Part shown: piece by piece, positions 8,644 through 18,865 of the stretch
How positions within the stretch are numbered: position 1 is the first letter of the stretch
How the letters are laid out: every line of letters starts with the position of its first letter
Source: an uncultured Butyricicoccus sp.
Lineage (GTDB): Bacteria > Bacillota > Clostridia > Oscillospirales > Butyricicoccaceae
Assembly: GCA_904420185.1 (NCBI GenBank)
Contig: CAJFUJ010000047.1
Span: forward strand, 1 to 64,000
DNA: 64,000 nt
Direction of reading: 5' to 3'
The notes under the pieces: generated by a model
Seen by the model: the letters and a program-made list of their open reading frames with translations, nothing else
Database searches by the model: none
What the model was told of the DNA's origin: nothing
Position numbers and translations under genes: made by a program

Positions 8644-8707
8644 ACGGCAGCGGCAGAGGGGTTCTTCTGCCGCTGCGTTTGGCTCCCCGTCAATGAGAAA
8701 GGGTTTT

Positions 8708-9388
8708 ATGTCTATTTTCGATATTTTTGCAAAGCTAGAACAGGAACGAACGGCCAAGGCCGCGCCGGCATCCGGCCCCATCGAATGGCTGGTCGTGGGC
8801 CTGGGCAACCCGGGCAGCAAATACGAGGGCACCCGCCACAACGCCGGGTTCCGCGCGCTGGACGCCTACTGCGCCAAGTCCGGCCAGCGCATCGACAAGA
8901 TGAAGTTCAAGGCCCTTGTGGGCGAGGGCACGCTGGGCGGCGCGCGGGTGCTCTTTATCAAGCCCCAGACCTTCATGAACCTGTCCGGCGAGGCGGTGCG
9001 CGACGCGGCCGCCTTTTACCACCTGGACCCGGCCCACATCATCGTGCTGTCCGACGACATCTCGCTGCCGGTCGGGCGCATCCGGGTGCGGGCCAAGGGC
9101 TCGGCCGGCGGGCAAAATGGGCTCAAGAACATCATCTACCATCTGCACTCCGACCAGTTCCCCCGGGTCAAGATCGGCGTGGGCGCCAAGCCCCACCCCG
9201 ACTACGACCTGGCCGCCTGGGTGCTGTCCCGCTTTGGGCCGGACGAGCAGGCTGCCATCGACCAGGCCGCCGCCCGCGCCATGCAGGCGGCCGAGGAGAT
9301 CATCCGCTCGGGCCCGGCCAGCGCCGCCCAGCTCTTCAACGGCGCGCCCCCGGCCGCAGGCGGTTCCTCTGCGGCGCCGGGCCAGTAA
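8708..9388 (+). CDS. pth: Peptidyl-tRNA hydrolase with N-terminal extension
   Basis: A 226-residue enzyme that releases peptides from peptidyl-tRNA dropped by ribosomes. The catalytic core is clear: VVGLGNPG, then TRHNAGF with the Asn-His pair, FMNLSG, and LSDDISLP with the catalytic Asp. About 26 residues precede the core, whereas most bacterial Pth proteins start almost at VGLGNPG. The tail ends in a Pro/Ala/Gly-rich stretch. An in-frame ATG 15 bases upstream lacks a ribosome-binding site, while AAAGGG precedes the chosen one. The stop codon overlaps the AAAGGAGG of the next gene. Confidence 0.92.
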   Translation: MSIFDIFAKLEQERTAKAAPASGPIEWLVVGLGNPGSKYEGTRHNAGFRALDAYCAKSGQRIDKMKFKALVGEGTLGGARVLFIKPQTFMNLSGEAVRDAAAFYHLDPAHIIVLSDDISLPVGRIRVRAKGSAGGQNGLKNIIYHLHSDQFPRVKIGVGAKPHPDYDLAAWVLSRFGPDEQAAIDQAAARAMQAAEEIIRSGPASAAQLFNGAPPAAGGSSAAPGQ

Positions 9389-9404
9389 AGGAGGTTTGTC
9401 TTTC

Positions 9405-11687
9405 ATGGAAAATCGGTTTGACCACATCCGGGTGATCGACGCCAGCGAAAACAACCTAAAGCACGTGTCGCTGGACATCCCCAAGCACCAAATGACCGTG
9501 TTCACCGGCGTATCCGGCTCGGGCAAATCCTCCCTTGCGCTCGACACCATCGCCGCCCAGTCCCGGCGCGAGCTGGGCGATACCTTCCCCAGCTTTGTGC
9601 AGCACTATCTGCCCAAATACGGCCGCCCGCACGTCTCGCGCATCGAGCACCTGCCCGCGGCCATCGTCATCGACCAGAAAAAGCCTGCCCCCAACCAGCG
9701 CTCCACCCTGGGCACCTACACCGACAACTACACCCTGCTGCGGCTGCTGTTCTCGCGGGTGGGGCAGCCGTTTGCCGGGTACTCCGAAGCCTTTTCGTTC
9801 AACCACCCGCTCGGCTGCTGCCCGCGCTGCAAGGGCCTGGGCGAGATCACCGAGCTGGACGTGCACAAGCTGGTCGATTTCGACAAGTGCCTCAACGACC
9901 CGGGCGTCATCCACTATGTGACCTTTGAGCCCGGCCAGTGGCGGTGGGTGCGCTACGCCCGCAGCGGCCTGTTTGACCTGGACAAAAAGATCCGCGACTA
10001 CACCCCCGAGGAGCTGGAGCTGTTCCTCTATTCGCCCCAGATCAAGCTCAAAAACCCGCCGCCCGACTGGCCCAAGTCGGCCAAGTACGAGGGCCTTATC
10101 CACCGCATGAACCGCAGCGTGCTCACCTCGGACGAGGGCAAGCTGCACCAAAAGGTGCTCGAGCCGCTGGTGCGGCAGGGCGTGTGCCCCGACTGCGGCG
10201 GCGCGCGCCTAAACCCCAAGGTGCTCGCCTGCAAGATCGGCGGCAAGAACATCGCCGAGGTGTCGGCCATGCCGCTGGGCGAATTGTCCCGCTGGCTGGA
10301 CACGGTGGACCATCCGCTGGCCGTGGACATCCGCCGCGTCCTCAAAACCCGCCTGTCCGCCCTGATCGACATCGGCCTGGACTACCTGACCCTGGACCGT
10401 CCGCTGGCCACCCTGTCGGGCGGCGAGGTGCAGCGCTGCAAGATCGCCAAATACATCAACTCCTCGCTCTCCGACCTGCTGTATGTGCTCGACGAGCCCA
10501 GCGTCGGCCTGCACAGCCACGACATCCACCGCCTGCTCACCGCCATCCGCCGCCTGCGCGACGTGGGCAATACCGTGGTCCTGGTCGAGCACCACCGCGA
10601 GATCATCCGCGCGGCCGACTTTGTCGTGGACATGGGCCCCGGCCCGGGCGCGGACGGCGGGCAGGTGCTCTTTGCCGGGCCCTATCCGGCGCTGCTGCAA
10701 AGCGATTCGCTGACCGGGCGGCTGCTGCGCCAGCCCATCGCCCGGCCGGACGCCCATCCGCGCCGCACCCCTTCGGGCTGGCACACCTTGGAGAACGCCA
10801 CCCTGCACAACCTCAAGGGGGTCACGGTGCAGCTGCCGCTGGGCGTGCTGGCCGTGGTGGCGGGCGTGGCCGGTTCGGGCAAGAGCTCGCTCATGGAGAG
10901 CTTTTGCCGCGAGCGGCCGGACGCCATCTTCATCAGCCAGAAGGCCATCGGCGTCAGCCTGCGCTCGACCCCGGCCACCTACATGGACGCCGCCGACGAG
11001 ATCCGCAAGCTGTTCGCCAAAAAGTGCCGCGCCAAGGCCTCGCTCTTCTCCTTCAACGGCGAGGGCAAATGCCCGGTGTGCGGCGGCAAGGGCGTGGTGG
11101 TGTCCAATATGTACTTCATGGACGACATCGAGACCGTGTGCGACGCCTGCGGCGGGCTGCGCTATTCCGAGCAGGCGCTCAGCCACCGGGTGGATGGGCT
11201 GAACATCGCCGAGGTGATGGACCTTTCGGTCGGGCAGGCGGTCGAACGGTTCGCGGGCACGGCCATTGCCGACAAGTTATTCCCGCTGACCGAGGTTGGG
11301 CTGTCCTACCTGCACCTCAACCAGGCGCTGTCCACCCTGTCGGGCGGCGAATTGCAGCGCATGAAGCTGGCTTCCCACCTGGCGGCCAAGGGGCAGCTGT
11401 TCATCCTGGACGAGCCGACCGACGGCCTGCACCTGAGCGATATCGGCCACATGGTCGACCTGTTCCACCGCATGGTGGATGCGGGCAACTCGCTCTTCCT
11501 CATCGAGCACAGCCTGGACGTCATCGCTGCGGCCGACTACGTCATCGAGATGGGGCCGGGCGGCGGCGGGCGCGGCGGCGAGCTGCTGTATGCCGGCACA
11601 CCCACCGGCCTGCTGGACTGCCCGCGCTCGATCACCGGCCCCTATCTGCGCGCCGCCTTTGAAACCCCGAACCAAAGGGCAAATTGA
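9405..11687 (+). CDS. Short UvrA-like tandem ABC ATPase (UvrA2/DrrC-like)
   Basis: A 760-residue protein with two UvrA-type ABC modules. Walker A is GVSGSGKSS and GVAGSGKSS, signatures are LSGGEVQRCK and LSGGELQRMK, and Walker B is VLDEPSVGLH and ILDEPTDGLH. Paired cysteines (CCPRC, CPDC, CPVC, CDAC) suggest zinc sites. At 760 rather than about 940 residues it is too short for canonical UvrA and probably lacks the UvrB-binding insertion. Such shorter paralogues have been linked to drug or DNA-adduct tolerance; whether this one acts in repair is unknown. AAAGGAGG and an ATG define the start. Translation is probably coupled to pth. Confidence 0.88.
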   Translation: MENRFDHIRVIDASENNLKHVSLDIPKHQMTVFTGVSGSGKSSLALDTIAAQSRRELGDTFPSFVQHYLPKYGRPHVSRIEHLPAAIVIDQKKPAPNQRSTLGTYTDNYTLLRLLFSRVGQPFAGYSEAFSFNHPLGCCPRCKGLGEITELDVHKLVDFDKCLNDPGVIHYVTFEPGQWRWVRYARSGLFDLDKKIRDYTPEELELFLYSPQIKLKNPPPDWPKSAKYEGLIHRMNRSVLTSDEGKLHQKVLEPLVRQGVCPDCGGARLNPKVLACKIGGKNIAEVSAMPLGELSRWLDTVDHPLAVDIRRVLKTRLSALIDIGLDYLTLDRPLATLSGGEVQRCKIAKYINSSLSDLLYVLDEPSVGLHSHDIHRLLTAIRRLRDVGNTVVLVEHHREIIRAADFVVDMGPGPGADGGQVLFAGPYPALLQSDSLTGRLLRQPIARPDAHPRRTPSGWHTLENATLHNLKGVTVQLPLGVLAVVAGVAGSGKSSLMESFCRERPDAIFISQKAIGVSLRSTPATYMDAADEIRKLFAKKCRAKASLFSFNGEGKCPVCGGKGVVVSNMYFMDDIETVCDACGGLRYSEQALSHRVDGLNIAEVMDLSVGQAVERFAGTAIADKLFPLTEVGLSYLHLNQALSTLSGGELQRMKLASHLAAKGQLFILDEPTDGLHLSDIGHMVDLFHRMVDAGNSLFLIEHSLDVIAAADYVIEMGPGGGGRGGELLYAGTPTGLLDCPRSITGPYLRAAFETPNQRAN

Positions 11688-11698
11688 AACACAAAAAA

Positions 11699-11744
11699 GC
11701 CCGGCTTTGCTACAAAAATGGCAAAGCCGGGCGTTCTCTTTTTT
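11699..11744. terminator. Bidirectional terminator between convergent genes
   Basis: A perfect 12-bp stem GCCCGGCTTTGC (11699-11710 with 11721-11732) has a 10-nt loop. T-rich runs follow on both strands, so it can end both the UvrA-like gene and folD. Confidence 0.85.
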
Positions 11745-12594
11745 ATAAATTGTTTTGCAGGCGGGCAGCCTTGATGGTGTTGCGCATGAGCATGGTGATG
11801 GTCATGGGGCCGACGCCGCCGGGCACCGGCGTCATATAGGCCGCCTTGTCCAGCACGGCGGGGTCAACGTCGCCGCAGACCTTGCCTTCCTCGTTGCGGT
11901 TCATGCCCACGTCGATGACCACCGCGTCCGGCTTGACCATCTCCGGGGTGATGAACCCGGCCTTGCCCACGGCGGCGACCAGGATGTCGGCCTGGGCGCA
12001 CAGGCCGGCCAGGTCGTGGGTGCGGCTGTGGCAGATGGTGACCGTGCCGTGCCGGTGCAGCAGCAGCATGGCCATGGGCTTGCCCACGATGTTGGACCGG
12101 CCGACCACCACGCACCGCTTGCCTGCGGGGTCGATCTGGTATTCGTCCAGCAGCTCCATCACGCCTGCGGGCGTGCAGGGCAGGAAGTCAAAGTCGCCGA
12201 CCATGATTTTGCCGACATTGACCGGGTGGAAGGCGTCCACGTCCTTTTTGGGGTCGATGGCGGCGATCACCGCGTCCTCGCGGATCTGTTCGGGCAGGGG
12301 CAGCTGACACAGGATGCCGCTGATTTTGGGGTTGGCGTTGAGCCGTTCGATCAGGTCCAGCAGGTCCTGCTCGGAAGCGGTGGCGGGCAGCACATGTTTT
12401 TCGCTGTAAAACCCGCACTCCGAGCAGGCGCGCTCCTTGTTGCGCACATAAATTTGGCTGGCCGGGTCGTCGCCCACCAAGATCACCGCCAGGCCCGGCA
12501 CCACGCCTTGGGCCTTGAGCGCCTCGGTTTCGGCCAAAATCTGGCCGCGCACCTTGGCGGACAACGCCTTTCCGTCCATTCGAATCGCACTCAT
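11743..12594 (-). CDS. folD: Bifunctional methylenetetrahydrofolate dehydrogenase/cyclohydrolase
   Basis: A 283-residue cytoplasmic enzyme that interconverts 5,10-methylene-, methenyl- and 10-formyl-tetrahydrofolate. It shows [18 protein letters not shown] with the catalytic Lys, [18 protein letters not shown] for dinucleotide binding, and the terminal PGGVGPMT. The length is normal for the family. The ATG overlaps the TGA of lgt (ATGA), so it is the last gene of a tightly coupled four-gene operon ymfF-ymfH-lgt-folD. Confidence 0.97.
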   Translation of the reverse strand: MSAIRMDGKALSAKVRGQILAETEALKAQGVVPGLAVILVGDDPASQIYVRNKERACSECGFYSEKHVLPATASEQDLLDLIERLNANPKISGILCQLPLPEQIREDAVIAAIDPKKDVDAFHPVNVGKIMVGDFDFLPCTPAGVMELLDEYQIDPAGKRCVVVGRSNIVGKPMAMLLLHRHGTVTICHSRTHDLAGLCAQADILVAAVGKAGFITPEMVKPDAVVIDVGMNRNEEGKVCGDVDPAVLDKAAYMTPVPGGVGPMTITMLMRNTIKAARLQNNL

Positions 12595-13484
12595 TTGTCA
12601 TTCTCCTTTTTCTCGTTTGCTTCGGTTTGTTCTGCGGGCCGTTCGGCCGGGGGGGCCACGGGTTTTTCCACCGCCACCGGCATCCAGATCTGTCCGAGCG
12701 TTTCCACCTTGTTTTTGCGCCCCAGCACCAGCAGCACCAGCGCGGCAAGGCAGCTCACCCCGGCCAGCACCTGCGACACGCGCAGCGGCGTGCCCGGGAT
12801 GAACAGGCTGTCGGTGCGCAGCCCCTCGATCCAGAACCGGCCCAAGCCGTACCACACCACGTAGGACAAAAAGATTTGGCCCTTAAAGCGGCGTTTTTTG
12901 CACAGGACGTGCAAAATGCAAAAGCCGATGAGGTTCCACAGCGACTCGTACAAAAAGGTGGGGTGCACCGGCGCGCCGCCGTCGATGGTCATGCCCCAGG
13001 GCAGGCTGGTCGGGCCGCCGAAGGCCTCGGCGTTGAAGAAGTTGCCCCACCGGCCGAAGATCTGGCCGATGATCAGGCCCATGGCCGCGATGTCCAGCAG
13101 GCCCGGGATGTTCAGACGTTTGTGGCGGCCGTAGAAATAGATGGTCAGCGCCGTGCCGATGATGCCGCCGTAGATGGCCAGGCCGCCGTGCCAGATGGCG
13201 AAGATCTCCAGCGGGTTGTCCTTGTAGTTGTCCCACTGGAAGAACACATAATAGATGCGCGCGCACGCGATGCCGATGGGCACGCACAGCAGGATGAGGT
13301 CGTACAAATTGTCCAGCGAGTAGCCGAACTGGACGGTCTTGCGCGAGGCGTACACCGCCGCCACCACAAACCCCAGGCAGATGATCAGGCCGTACCAATA
13401 GATGTCCTTGAACGGCAGGGCGATCGCCACACTATTGATGGTGAATTCCAGCCCCAGCCCGGGGAAGCCAATCAGGTGTTCCAT
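12591..13484 (-). CDS. lgt: Prolipoprotein diacylglyceryl transferase
   Basis: A 297-residue polytopic membrane enzyme that adds diacylglycerol to the lipobox cysteine of exported lipoproteins. Diagnostic stretches are [23 protein letters not shown] and [13 protein letters not shown] (the Lgt signature with its conserved Arg), followed by [11 protein letters not shown]. The C-terminus is a Pro/Glu/Lys-rich hydrophilic tail. The frame continues open upstream through the previous gene, but the ATG at 13484 shares its base with the TGA of ymfH (TGATG) and gives the family start. Lipoproteins it would modify occur nearby, for example the GerS-like protein at 54.1 kb. Confidence 0.96.
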   Translation of the reverse strand: MEHLIGFPGLGLEFTINSVAIALPFKDIYWYGLIICLGFVVAAVYASRKTVQFGYSLDNLYDLILLCVPIGIACARIYYVFFQWDNYKDNPLEIFAIWHGGLAIYGGIIGTALTIYFYGRHKRLNIPGLLDIAAMGLIIGQIFGRWGNFFNAEAFGGPTSLPWGMTIDGGAPVHPTFLYESLWNLIGFCILHVLCKKRRFKGQIFLSYVVWYGLGRFWIEGLRTDSLFIPGTPLRVSQVLAGVSCLAALVLLVLGRKNKVETLGQIWMPVAVEKPVAPPAERPAEQTEANEKKENDK

Positions 13485-14812
13485 CAGCCCTTCCCCTCCC
13501 CGTCTGCCGGATAGACCGCCGCCAGCGCGGCACGGCCGGGCGCGGCCCACCGCGCGAACATGGCCTGCGCATCGGCCGGGGTAAATGCGTCGTATGCCGC
13601 CGGGAAGTCCAGCAGGTCGCCGCCGCCAAACAGCGCTTCGCACTGCGCCCGGCACAGTTCGCCTGGCTGGTCCAGGGTGCGCAGCGTGGCGCCGTAGGCT
13701 GCCCGCCGCGCCCGCTCGAAGCGGTCCGGGTCCACGCCCTGCCCGGCCAGGGTGCGCACTGCCTGCACCAGCTGGTCGTGCACCGCCTGCGGGTCCGGGC
13801 CGGTGCCGGTGAAGTGGGCGTAAGCCGCCTGGGGGTGCTGGCTGTATGCGGCTTCGAACTGGCGGTTGATCAACCGGTCGCGGTACAGCGCGGCATAGAG
13901 CGGCGCGCCCTCCCCGGCCAGGATGCGGCAGCACAATTCGCCCAGCAGCTGGCGGCGGACAAAGTCCTCGCCGTCCTGCACGGGGATATCCTTGAAGCCC
14001 ACCAGGAAATGCGGCCGGGAGACCGCCATGCGGCAGGTCCATGCGGCCTGGCACACGGTTTCCTGCCGGGTGCCGTAGTCACGGTGCACGGCGATGGCGG
14101 GGGACTGGGGTGAATGCTGCTCGGCCAGGGCAACGATTTGGTCAAAGTCGGCCTGCCCGCACACGACGAGCGCCATGTTGGCCGGGTGGTAGAAGGCCTG
14201 GTAGCAGGTGTCCAGCAGGCTTGGGGTGATGGCCGCAATGCTGTCCACGCTGCCCGCGATCGATTCGCGCAGCGGATGGGTATGGTAGAGCGCCTGGTGC
14301 AGCCCGTTGAAGGCCTGCCAGAAGGGCTGGTCGTCCATCATGCCGATCTCCTGGGCGATGATGCCCTTTTCCTTTTGCACGTTGTCTTCGGTGAAGTAAG
14401 GGGTAAAGACAAACCGCAGCAGCAGCGTCAGGTTTTCCTCAAACCGGTCGGTGCAGGAAAAATGGTAGGCGGTCATGTTGTGGCTGGTGAAGGCGTTGGG
14501 TGAAGCGCCGGTGGCCGCGAATTTTTGCAGGGCGTTGCCGTCCTCGTCCTCGAACATTTTGTGCTCCAAAAAGTGGGCCACGCCCGCGGGCAGCTGCACT
14601 GCGCCGCCGCCCTCTGGGGTGAACCGGGCGTCCACCGCGCCGAAGTTGACCGCCAGCATGGCAAAGGTATAGGAAAAGTCCGGCTTGGGCAGATATACGA
14701 CGGTCAAGCCGTTGTCCAGCGTGTGCCGGTAGACCGTCTGTTTGACGCGGTCGTATGTCCGGGACGCTCCGGCCGGGGTTTGGGTTGTTTGGGCGGTTTG
14801 CTTGCTGCTCAT
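13484..14812 (-). CDS. ymfH: M16 family zinc peptidase, active subunit (YmfH type)
   Basis: A 442-residue peptidase of the pitrilysin family. The inverted zinc motif HFLEH (HxxEH) is intact, and a downstream Glu lies in KGIIAQEIGMMDD. It is the second of a tandem M16 pair; the partner encoded just upstream lacks the zinc motif. Paired M16 proteins of this kind (YmfF/YmfH) occur widely in Firmicutes, and Bacillus homologues have been tied to a modification of elongation factor P. Its ATG overlaps the TGA of ymfF (ATGA), and its TGA overlaps the lgt start. Confidence 0.9.
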   Translation of the reverse strand: MSSKQTAQTTQTPAGASRTYDRVKQTVYRHTLDNGLTVVYLPKPDFSYTFAMLAVNFGAVDARFTPEGGGAVQLPAGVAHFLEHKMFEDEDGNALQKFAATGASPNAFTSHNMTAYHFSCTDRFEENLTLLLRFVFTPYFTEDNVQKEKGIIAQEIGMMDDQPFWQAFNGLHQALYHTHPLRESIAGSVDSIAAITPSLLDTCYQAFYHPANMALVVCGQADFDQIVALAEQHSPQSPAIAVHRDYGTRQETVCQAAWTCRMAVSRPHFLVGFKDIPVQDGEDFVRRQLLGELCCRILAGEGAPLYAALYRDRLINRQFEAAYSQHPQAAYAHFTGTGPDPQAVHDQLVQAVRTLAGQGVDPDRFERARRAAYGATLRTLDQPGELCRAQCEALFGGGDLLDFPAAYDAFTPADAQAMFARWAAPGRAALAAVYPADGEGKG

Positions 14813-16083
14813 TGTGCCACCCCCTTCAAAAAGTAGATGGTGTCCAGCTCGATCTGCCGGCCGGCGGCGAGGACTTCGTCCATCGTAGCCTGGGCGACCG
14901 CCTGGCGGCGCGCCTGCAGGTCGTCCGGCACGCCGCCGATGGCCTGGCTCTGGTAGAAGCGCTCGAGCGCGAACGGCGAATCCTCCATCTGGCGCAGGCT
15001 GGTCAGCAGGGTGCGGCGCGCGCCCTCCAGCTCATCCGCGGTCAGCCCGCCCTGCTGCAAGTCGTAAAGCTGCTGCAAGATGGCGTCCCGGGCGGTTTCA
15101 AAGGCGGTGTTTTCGATGCCCGACGACACGGTCATAATGCCCTTGAGTTTGTCGAGCGACGCGCTGGCGTAGTAGCACAGGCTCATCTCCTCGCGCACCT
15201 TGCAAAACAGCCGCGCGCCCGTATAGCCGCCCAGCGCGGTGACGAACAGCATCAGCGCCGCGTACCGGCTGTCGTGGGCGGTCAGCCCGGTGCGAAAGCC
15301 CATGGCCAGCTTGCCCTGCCGCACGTCCATCTCCTCGGTGAAGAGGTGCGGCCGCGCAGGGGCGGCGCGCAGCACCGTTTGGGCGGCGCTTTGCACCCCG
15401 GCGCGCCGGCAGTCAAAGGCAGCCCCAAAGGCGGTTGCCACCGCGTCGGCTGTGGCGCTGCCGCAGTAGAACAGGTGGATGGGCGCGTGCGCCAGCGTAT
15501 CCCGCCACACCTCGGTCAGGTGTGCGGCGGTGATTTGTTCGGCCCCTTCGGCGCTGCCGTATTCGCAATAGCCGAAGGGCTCGCCGGCGCACATGAGTTC
15601 CTGCATCCGGCGTGGCGCGTAGGTACGGGTGTCGTTGGGCAGCGCGCGGATGCGGTCGGCCAGGTTTTGCCGCTCCCCTGCCGTATAGTCCGGGCACAGG
15701 GTCCCTTCTTCGGTCAGGTAAGGGGCATTCCACAGCGCCCCGATGAGCGCCGCCGCCCGGCTTGTCAGGTCGTCGCCCGACGATGCGTAGGCCCCGTCGA
15801 TGACGTCGGACAAAAAACCGATCGCCAGGTTTTCGCCGATTTTCCGCACAAAGGGCGCAATCCGCGCGCCGTACAGCCCGTCCAGCGCCTCGCCCAGGCT
15901 TTGCAGGTCCGGATGTTCGGCCGTACCCCGCGCGAGCACCTGCGGCAGCAGCGCCGCTGCCGCGTTTTCCGCTTGCAGCGGCACCGCCGCCGCCGCGCTG
16001 AGCGCCGAGGCTTTGAATTGCTCGGTCGTCAGGCAGGTCAGCGTCACGCCGCCTCCCAGCTCTTTTGTGGTGATTTGCTGCAT
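14809..16083 (-). CDS. ymfF: M16 family peptidase-like protein, inactive subunit (YmfF type)
   Basis: A 424-residue M16-fold protein without an HxxEH motif. At the place where it should stand the sequence reads PQVLARGTAEHP, so it cannot bind catalytic zinc in the usual way. It is probably the structural half of a heterodimer with the active subunit downstream. The gene opens the four-gene operon, and GAGG lies about 11 bases upstream of the ATG. The 5' side is occupied by a GC-rich hairpin repeat, and no strong sigma-A promoter was found for this strand. Confidence 0.88.
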   Translation of the reverse strand: MQQITTKELGGGVTLTCLTTEQFKASALSAAAAVPLQAENAAAALLPQVLARGTAEHPDLQSLGEALDGLYGARIAPFVRKIGENLAIGFLSDVIDGAYASSGDDLTSRAAALIGALWNAPYLTEEGTLCPDYTAGERQNLADRIRALPNDTRTYAPRRMQELMCAGEPFGYCEYGSAEGAEQITAAHLTEVWRDTLAHAPIHLFYCGSATADAVATAFGAAFDCRRAGVQSAAQTVLRAAPARPHLFTEEMDVRQGKLAMGFRTGLTAHDSRYAALMLFVTALGGYTGARLFCKVREEMSLCYYASASLDKLKGIMTVSSGIENTAFETARDAILQQLYDLQQGGLTADELEGARRTLLTSLRQMEDSPFALERFYQSQAIGGVPDDLQARRQAVAQATMDEVLAAGRQIELDTIYFLKGVAQ

Positions 16084-16221
16084 GAAAATATTGCCTCATT
16101 TCTAAAGATACAAGCACTTCCCTCGCCGCATGGCAAGGGCGCGCGGCCTGCGCCGCACGTTGAATCCAGTATACCCGGATTTTCCGATAAAGTCCAGCGC
16201 GCAGCCGAATTTTTCTGCTTT

Positions 16222-16362
16222 GGCGCGGGGGCTCTGCCCCCTGCACCCCCGGCAGGGGACTCGTCCCCTGCACCCCTTCTGGCGGGGGCTCTGCCCCCTG
16301 CGCCCCCGGCGGGGCTCCGCGCCCCGCGCCCCCGGCAGGGGACCCGTCCCCTGCACCCCTTC
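16222..16362. repeat. GC-rich hairpin repeat, copy 2
   Basis: The longest pure tract of the family: five successive short GGGG-loop-CCCC hairpins separated by TGCACCCC-like links, including GGGGCTCTGCCCC and GGGACCCGTCCC variants. It fills the gap between the divergent ymfF and ylxM genes, just upstream of the ylxM promoter. Confidence 0.75.
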
Positions 16363-16395
16363 TTTGCAGCATGATTTTTTTATCGAAATTTTCTC

Positions 16396-16424
16396 TTGAC
16401 AATGGCCTTCCGGTGCGGTAAAAT
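16396..16424 (+). promoter_or_regulatory. Promoter of the ylxM-ffh operon
   Basis: Consensus TTGACA (16396-16401), a 17-nt spacer and TAAAAT (16419-16424). It lies about 50 bp upstream of the ylxM start. Confidence 0.85.
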
Positions 16425-16476
16425 AATGCCGTTGCAGTTGTAAAGCCATTCTCCTTTACAGCGGGAGGCCAAATCC

Positions 16477-16854
16477 ATGAAAAACAAACCGCTTGAAATG
16501 TGCTTGCTGTTTGACTTTTACGGTGAGATGCTCACCGACAAGCAGAAAGAGGCGTTTGATCTGTACTATAATGAGGATCTTTCGCTCACCGAGATCTCCG
16601 AGCACCTGGGCATTACCCGCCAAGGCGTGCGCGACAGCATTGTCCGCGCCGAACACGCCCTGCGCGAGATGGAACAACGCCTGGGCCTGGTCGCCCGCTA
16701 CGGCAAGGTGGACGCCCTGGTCGATTCCATGCTCGACGATGTCCGCCGGCTGCGGATTGTAAACTCCAACCAACTGCGCAACCCGGAATTTTCCCGCGTG
16801 CTCGCCCGCCTGGATGAAAATCTCAAGGCCATCGCTGGCGGCCGCACCCTTTGA
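16477..16854 (+). CDS. ylxM: YlxM family helix-turn-helix protein (UPF0122)
   Basis: A 125-residue putative DNA-binding protein of the YlxM family. The sigma-70 region-4-like helix-turn-helix is seen in DLSLTEISEHLGITRQGVRD, near residues 38-57. YlxM proteins sit immediately upstream of ffh in many Firmicutes and are thought to act with the signal recognition particle; their exact action is unsettled. GGGAGG lies upstream of the ATG. It is 12 bp before ffh and shares its promoter. Confidence 0.93.
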   Translation: MKNKPLEMCLLFDFYGEMLTDKQKEAFDLYYNEDLSLTEISEHLGITRQGVRDSIVRAEHALREMEQRLGLVARYGKVDALVDSMLDDVRRLRIVNSNQLRNPEFSRVLARLDENLKAIAGGRTL

Positions 16855-16866
16855 CCGGAGGCTATC

Positions 16867-18231
<1,365 letters not shown>

Positions 18232-18294
18232 ATTTGTGTAAAGGTATTTTACAATAGAGTTTTGTTCGCTATTCCAAGGAGGTGAAAATAGAAG

Positions 18295-18534
18295 ATGGTA
18301 AAAATTCGTCTGCGCCGCATGGGCGCAAAGAAAGCGCCGTTCTACCGGATTGTCGTTGCCGACTCCCGCTATCCCCGCGATGGCCGCTTTATCGAGGAGC
18401 TGGGCACCTATAACCCCATGACCAGTGAGGCTGCGGTGAAGATTGACGCCGAGCGCGCTCAGAAGTGGATCAAGAATGGCGCACAGCCGACCGACACCGT
18501 TCGCGGCATTCTCAAGAGGGCCGGTGTGCTGTAA
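18295..18534 (+). CDS. rpsP: 30S ribosomal protein S16
   Basis: A 79-residue small-subunit ribosomal protein. [19 protein letters not shown] and [13 protein letters not shown] are family hallmarks, and the length is normal. AAGGAGGTGA is a near-complete anti-Shine-Dalgarno match upstream of the ATG. It follows ffh by 63 bp and continues into khpA, the standard Firmicute order ffh-rpsP-khpA-rimM-trmD. Confidence 0.98.
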   Translation: MVKIRLRRMGAKKAPFYRIVVADSRYPRDGRFIEELGTYNPMTSEAAVKIDAERAQKWIKNGAQPTDTVRGILKRAGVL

Positions 18535-18554
18535 TGGAGTGTGAGGTTGTGGAC

Positions 18555-18785
18555 ATGAAGGAACTTCTGACCTACATTGTAGCCAATCTGGTGGCCGAGC
18601 CCGAGGCCGTTTCCGTTGAGGAGAAGGTGAGCGGCGACGAGATCATCTATGAATTGCGCGTCGCTGCCGACGATATGGGCCGGGTCATCGGCCGTCACGG
18701 CCGCATCGCCAAGGAGATCCGCACGCTGATGAAATCGGCCGGCAATCGGGAAAACAAAAAGGTTTCCGTCGAAATCTGCGACTGA
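18555..18785 (+). CDS. khpA: KH-domain RNA-binding protein KhpA
   Basis: A 76-residue KH protein with the nucleic-acid-binding GxxG loop in RVIGRHGRIAK. KhpA and KhpB (Jag) form an RNA-binding pair that affects cell size and division in Gram-positives; KhpB is not in this window. An earlier in-frame ATG at 18534 overlaps the rpsP stop (TAATG). The ATG at 18555 is preferred because GAGG lies eight bases before it and it gives the usual KhpA beginning MKELLTYI. Confidence 0.93.
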   Translation: MKELLTYIVANLVAEPEAVSVEEKVSGDEIIYELRVAADDMGRVIGRHGRIAKEIRTLMKSAGNRENKKVSVEICD

Positions 18786-18802
18786 AACCCTGGCATTCAA
18801 GA

Positions 18803-18839
18803 GAAAGGGCCTACCGCCGCGCGGCAGGCCTTTTCTTTG
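18803..18839 (+). terminator. Terminator or attenuator between khpA and rimM
   Basis: A GC-rich imperfect hairpin (18803-18834) with a TTTTCTTT tail lies between khpA and rimM, whose start is only 27 bp further on. It may reduce read-through into rimM-trmD rather than stop it. Confidence 0.6.
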
Positions 18840-18865
18840 TCGTGATTTTTTCAAGGAGGCGTTCC

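Noticed and set aside
16222..16362. Possible CRISPR array
   Set aside because: The units are short hairpins with variable length and no unique spacers, and no cas gene is nearby. The same sequence family occurs scattered at four other loci.
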